From: Diplosphaera chodatii
Taxonomy: Eukaryota > Chlorophyta > Trebouxiophyceae > Prasiolales > Stichococcaceae
Assembly (NCBI GenBank): GCA_032358165.1
Contig: JAALGY010000052.1
Coordinates: 1,488,001 to 1,552,000 of the forward strand
Reading direction: 5' to 3'
Length of the DNA stretch: 64,000 nt
In this document: positions 60,136 to 64,000 of the stretch, piece by piece
Position numbering within the stretch: the first letter of the stretch is position 1
How the letters are laid out: every line of letters starts with the position of its first letter
Notes under the pieces: model-generated
Databases searched by the model: none
What the model saw: the letters and a program-made list of their open reading frames with translations, nothing else
Told to the model about the DNA's origin: nothing
Made by a program: the position numbers and the translations under genes

Positions 60136-60861
60136 GCTGTTTTCTGCAGACGGCCCGCGAAGGGCAGGGCTTGTGCCAGTGACTACAGCGGTCTTTGCGC
60201 GTCAGCCACGCAACAGTTGTTGCTGTGCAAGTGTGCGCTGTCGAGGTTGAGGTCACTGGTGAGGGCTAGGTCGGTGGGATCACTCTCAGACAATCAGGGT
60301 TGCGTGATGACAGGCCGTGCGAAATGAGCAACGTACATGTGACAGGTGCTGAGCAGATTTGCAAGTGTGACAAAACCCAGCATTGAAGCACTGATGGCAC
60401 TCTTGAGCATTGCACCTAGCAGTGGTAAGGGTAAGATATACCTTGTACTTTCTTCTCGTGGTACCTTTAGGACCATCACGCGAATTTTGAAGCAAAATTT
60501 CCAGCTGCAAACCTGTCTCTTGCCATGTGCACGGCCTGTGCGCTGCGCTGCCTCACAGCCAAGCCGCAGGAGTGAGCGTCTGTCCGCATCTGCTACCTCC
60601 AGGTAGAGGCTGCGGCGGCCGTCTGCATCAATTTCCAGGTGACCTGCTTGCAGGAAGCTGCCTCGCGTGTACCGTAACGCAAACGCGACTGTGACCAAGG
60701 CCAATGCAGCACGCCACCGCAGAGCCTTGTTCACTGTGCAAGCTTGTGTCATGTGGTGCGACCGTGAAGCTGATGGTCGTCAATCATGCTGAGCACAAGA
60801 CAAGGAACCCTGGCTACCTGCAGACTGCACAGTCAGCGTCCGTCAGCCAGCCAGCGCAGCC
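60136..60861. promoter_or_regulatory. Divergent region EMC7 / WEE1
   Basis: 726 bp between two divergent start codons, including the doubtful small gene described separately. TATA-like or factor sites cannot be assigned. Confidence 0.4.
60294..60752 (-). CDS. Possible small uncharacterised protein
   Basis: A 152-codon frame starting MTQACTVNKALRWRAALALV, which looks like a signal anchor (ALALVTVAFALRY), then a charged part with HLEIDADGRRSLYLEVADAD. A plausible splice donor follows HGKRQ (near 60512), so only the first 80 residues may be real; an acceptor near 60255 would give a short tail. No family recognised. The frame sits in the only space available for the EMC7 and WEE1 promoters, which argues against it. 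Confidence 0.3.
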   Translation of the reverse strand: MTQACTVNKALRWRAALALVTVAFALRYTRGSFLQAGHLEIDADGRRSLYLEVADADRRSLLRLGCEAAQRTGRAHGKRQVCSWKFCFKIRVMVLKVPREESTRYILPLPLLGAMLKSAISASMLGFVTLANLLSTCHMYVAHFARPVITQP

Positions 60862-63800
60862 ATGGCACCCCGGCAGACGCCGCGCAAGGGCAAGCAGCCG
60901 GAGTGCTCGCCCACCAGCATCTTCGACCTGCTGACCCTGGACTCACCAGCATCGTCGGTCGCCACCACGCCGGGGGCTCTGCCACTCAGCCCGCTGCCTG
61001 CCGCGATGAACAACAATCACGCCACGCTGAGCAGCGGACAGCATGAGGGCTCCAAGGCTGCAACGCGGCGGTCGCCACGGCAGGCGACCACACGCAAGCG
61101 CGGAGGCACCCTGCCGCCGGCGTGCCGCTCCACAGGCGCCGCCGCACAGCCGCCGCACGCCGCGCCCACGGCGTGCGTGAAGCACCCCTGGTGGCACTTC
61201 AGATCCGCGGCGTCGGATGCAGCGCCCGCGACTGCCGTGCCTGCGGTCGCCACACAGCCGTCTGGGGACCTGCCGCCGCTGCCACGGCCGCCCTCCTTCA
61301 GTCGGCAAGACTCGGGCTCGGGCCGAGGCCACTCATTCGGGGCACTGAGAGGAGCAGCAGGGCCGCCTGGGCTACGGACAGGAGCTGCATCTCATGCAGC
61401 TGAGGACAGTGGCTGTGGACCTCTCAATCTACTCCAGGGCGATCCTGTGTGGGGCAGCCGGCCCCCGAGCTACAGCAGCGATGCCAGCATCAGCGACTCT
61501 GCAGCCACTGCTGCAGCCGACGTCTCCAGCGGCAAAGATGCGATCGCGCAGCAGGCAGCCTCCAGCCAGCCGCTGCCAATGCTGCGCATCGACCGCACGG
61601 ACAGCAACACCAGCTCCAGCAGCTTCAGCTTGTGGCGCAGTGGCAGCGGCATCAACCCTTCAGACATGCAGCAGGTGAGAAGCAATCGACAAAAGTCTTC
61701 CTGCTGTCTTCAGCTGGCATCCTACCTGAGGGCGCCTACAGCGCATGCCTGCAGTTACAGAGTGCCTGTCGTTCAGAACTCCACCCATTGTCCCTGTGAT
61801 TTCCTCATTCGGGCGCTCGAGAATCACACACTGTTCCCTTGGTTGACTGCAGGGAGGCAGTGCACGGTCCACAGACGGCTGCGCCTTCGAGTTGGTCCGG
61901 CAGCGCAGCGGCCGAGGATCCTTCGACCTGGGCCGTCCCCTGGACCGTACATCCTCACTCAACGAGGCAAAGGTGGGCTGCCGGCCGAGTGCTGTGCTCG
62001 AAGGCACGTGCTGAACCTGACCGGGGGTCCGCTGCCAGTACTGTTTCATGTCCAAACCCTGCGGAACTTGAAGTGGTGTGCACTGGAGCGTCAAGCAGGC
62101 GTGCCCTAAGGAACAAACGATGTGCAGGTGCTGATGGCAACAGAGCTGAAGCGGACGGACAGTATGCTCAGCCCGCAGCTCTTTCATTTCGATGACCATT
62201 TTGAGTTTGAGGAGATCATTGGGCGTTCCCACATGAGCGAGGTGAGTGACGCTTGCTGGTGGCATACATCTGGCTCAAGCTCAATGGTTCGGATGGGATG
62301 CCTTCGGATGGGATGCCTGCATATAAGATCGCATGAACGATCTCTTTATGCATCTGTGCAGGTGTTCCGTGTTCGGCACAAGATCAGCGGGGAGCCATTT
62401 GCTGTAAAGCGGTCTCGCCGGAAGTTTGCCTCCCGCGCGCACCGCAGGAGGTGATCCAAGTAGTGTTACTTCTCAGGCGGAACACAAGGCTGTGGGATCC
62501 ACATGGACCGAGCTCTGCTGTGCGACTTTCGTCTCAGATGCTTGACTGTCATGGCCTCGCCTGCTACGCAGGTGCCTGCACGAGATCCAGGCGGTGGCGG
62601 GGCTGCCACGGCACCCCAATGTGGTGGGGCAATACCGCGCCTGGCAGCAGGGCGGCCACTTCTACATCCAGATGGACCTGTGCTCCGGCGGCTCGCTGTC
62701 AGAGCTGCTGCGGCAGGTGCGCGCTGGGCATGATGTCGGGGCGCATTGGTGTCAGCAGGGCTGTGCCTCCCTGAAGAGGTGTGACCTGGGAGCATATGGT
62801 CGCCGGCCAGCATGCACTGCCCAGCGGCCCTTGAGAGGCTTATGCCTGCTGCAGACGGAGGCTGATGGGAAGGCTGGGGTGGGTGAGCCGGCGGCGTGGC
62901 AGGTGGCGGCGGAGGTGGCGGCGGGGCTGGCCTTCCTGCATGCCGCCGGCGTGCTGCACCTGGATGTCAAGCCTGGGAACGTGTTTGCCGACGGCGCCGG
63001 CAATCTGAAGCTGGGCGACTTTGGGCTGGCGGTGCTGCGCCATCAGTGGGTGAGTGGCGCGCAAGTGCTGGCACACGCGCCTGCTGATGCAGGTGTTGTG
63101 CATGTAGCACACGCTCAGGCAGCTCCACACCCAGTCGTACCCAGAATGACATTCATGCTAGCACTGCCCTGCTGTAATATGGCCCTCTCCATCGTGTGAA
63201 CAATGCTTCTGTCCGCAGCCAGTGTGCATGACATATGGCGTGACGCCCACAGGAGTGGGAGGAGGGGGATGGCAACTACGTGGCCCCTGAGCTCCTGGCT
63301 GCCAACACCGAGGCATCTCCTGCAGCCGACGTGTTCTCCCTTGGTGCGTGTCTACAAGCGACGTGCGCTCTGTTTCGAGGAAACCGGCTACTAGGTTGTC
63401 TCAAGGCAGACTCATGACGAAGCACCTCCGCGGTTGCATGCGAATTGGTACAAGCTGAATCTGCAGGGGCGACGCTGTACGAGTGCATTGCTGGGAAGGA
63501 ACTGCCGCGCGATGTCCCACTGGAGGCGGCTCTGAGCCGTCTGGACATATCTTTGCAGCTGCGGCACCTAATGGCAGCGCTGCTGCAGCCCGACCCTGCG
63601 GCACGGCCGACTGCCCAGGTCTGTATGCTGCATCAAAGCAAGCTTGCTGAGCAGTGTACAGGATGGCAGAGGACACCGGCGGCATGCCAAGACCAGGACC
63701 TCATGTGTGCCACAGGCAGTGGCACAGCAGGCAGCGAACGCGCTGGCAGCCATTGGGGCTGGCACCAGAGGTACAGCCGACAGCAGCACAGCAGGGGATG

Positions 63801-64000
63801 CAGCAACCGTGACACCAGATGCGCCGCTGCCACCGCTGGGCCAGCACATCCCACTGCACTCGCCAATCGCCGGGCTGCTGGTGCAGCGGCGGCGGGCGCT
63901 GACCCCTCTGACGGATGACAGCATGGCAGGTGATCCGTTCACGGCAATCTCACGGTCTGACGGTCACTGATGCCACGCAGATGTCACTGTTGCTGTTGCA
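60862..64000 (+). CDS. WEE1: WEE1-type cell-cycle protein kinase (3' end beyond window)
   Basis: Inhibitory kinase of cyclin-dependent kinase, expected to phosphorylate its glycine-loop Tyr. Exons 60862-61674, 61853-61972, 62128-62241, 62362-62450, 62572-62716, 62855-63049, 63253-63343, 63467-63618, 63716-63929, then one starting at 63981, all in frame. A Ser/Pro-rich N-terminus of about 330 residues, starting MAPRQTPRKGKQ, contains possible CDK sites. The kinase domain has FEFEEIIGRSHMSEVFRVRH, the catalytic Lys365 in FAVKRS, HEIQAVAGL, HFYIQMDLCSGGSL, HLDVKPGNVF (Asp464, Asn469), GDFGLAV (Asp482), EEGDGNYVAPELL and FSLGATLYEC. HLDVKPGN and EEGD...APE are WEE1-type. The glycine loop is degenerate. 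The C-terminus is cut off by the window. Confidence 0.93.
62288..62317. repeat. 15-bp perfect tandem duplication in WEE1 intron 3
   Basis: TTCGGATGGGATGCC occurs twice in a row within the intron 62242-62361. No coding effect. Confidence 0.85.

Noticed and set aside
1..64000. CRISPR arrays, insertion sequences, LTR elements, rRNA genes
   Set aside because: No regular short repeats with unique spacers, no transposase or reverse transcriptase motifs and no rRNA-like stretches were seen on either strand.

Overview
This window is nuclear DNA from a green alga, most likely a chlorophyte of the Chlorella/Coccomyxa (trebouxiophyte) kind. The evidence is a high GC content, gene-dense layout on both strands, and genes cut into many short exons by short introns that usually start GTGxGx and end CTGCAG. 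Several genes have the chlorophyte poly(A) signal TGTAA shortly after the stop codon (RPL31, the fibrillin, EMC7, EMG1). The gene content fits too: a plastid lipid-associated (PAP/fibrillin) protein, an isoamylase of the plant ISA2 type and a plant-like CBP80. No bacterial operon, CRISPR array, insertion sequence or viral element was seen. All gene models were read by eye. For nine genes I placed every splice site found in the window and the frame closes exactly: the DHHC protein, NIP7, RPL31, glycerol-3-phosphate dehydrogenase, EMG1, the fibrillin, MPV17-like, EMC7 and WEE1 (the last runs off the edge).

Layout. Bases 1-660 hold a degenerate tandem repeat. Then come a DHHC palmitoyltransferase (-, 662-2695), a long alanine-rich coiled-coil protein (+, 3532 to about 9170), an F-box/LRR protein (-, about 10261-13888), a USP37-type deubiquitinase with ubiquitin-interacting motifs (-, 15073-19545) and a non-catalytic ISA2-type isoamylase (+, 20322-25324). 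Next is an RNA and ribosome neighbourhood: NIP7 (-) head-to-head with RPL31 (+), NAD-dependent glycerol-3-phosphate dehydrogenase (-), a nuclear-looking protein with a C-terminal PB1 domain like that of Aux/IAA and ARF proteins (-, 32487-34845), EMG1 (-) and the cap-binding protein CBP80 (-, 37355-42266). CBP80 is head-to-head with a homologue of the recombination factor HROB (+, 42848-46287). After that: PAP/fibrillin (+), an intronless SGNH-like type II membrane protein (-), a tail-anchored golgin-like coiled-coil protein (-), an intronless prolyl 4-hydroxylase (+), an MPV17/PMP22 channel-like protein (+), EMC7 (-), and WEE1 kinase (+), cut by the window end.

The genes do not form one pathway. 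Themes are ribosome and RNA biology (NIP7, RPL31, EMG1, CBP80), ubiquitin (F-box, USP), cell cycle and genome maintenance (WEE1, HROB, possibly the USP37-type enzyme), and secretory or membrane functions (DHHC, golgin-like, EMC7, SGNH-like, P4H, MPV17-like). The observations most worth following are the Aux/IAA-like PB1 protein, the isoamylase that has lost all three catalytic acids, and the HROB homologue.
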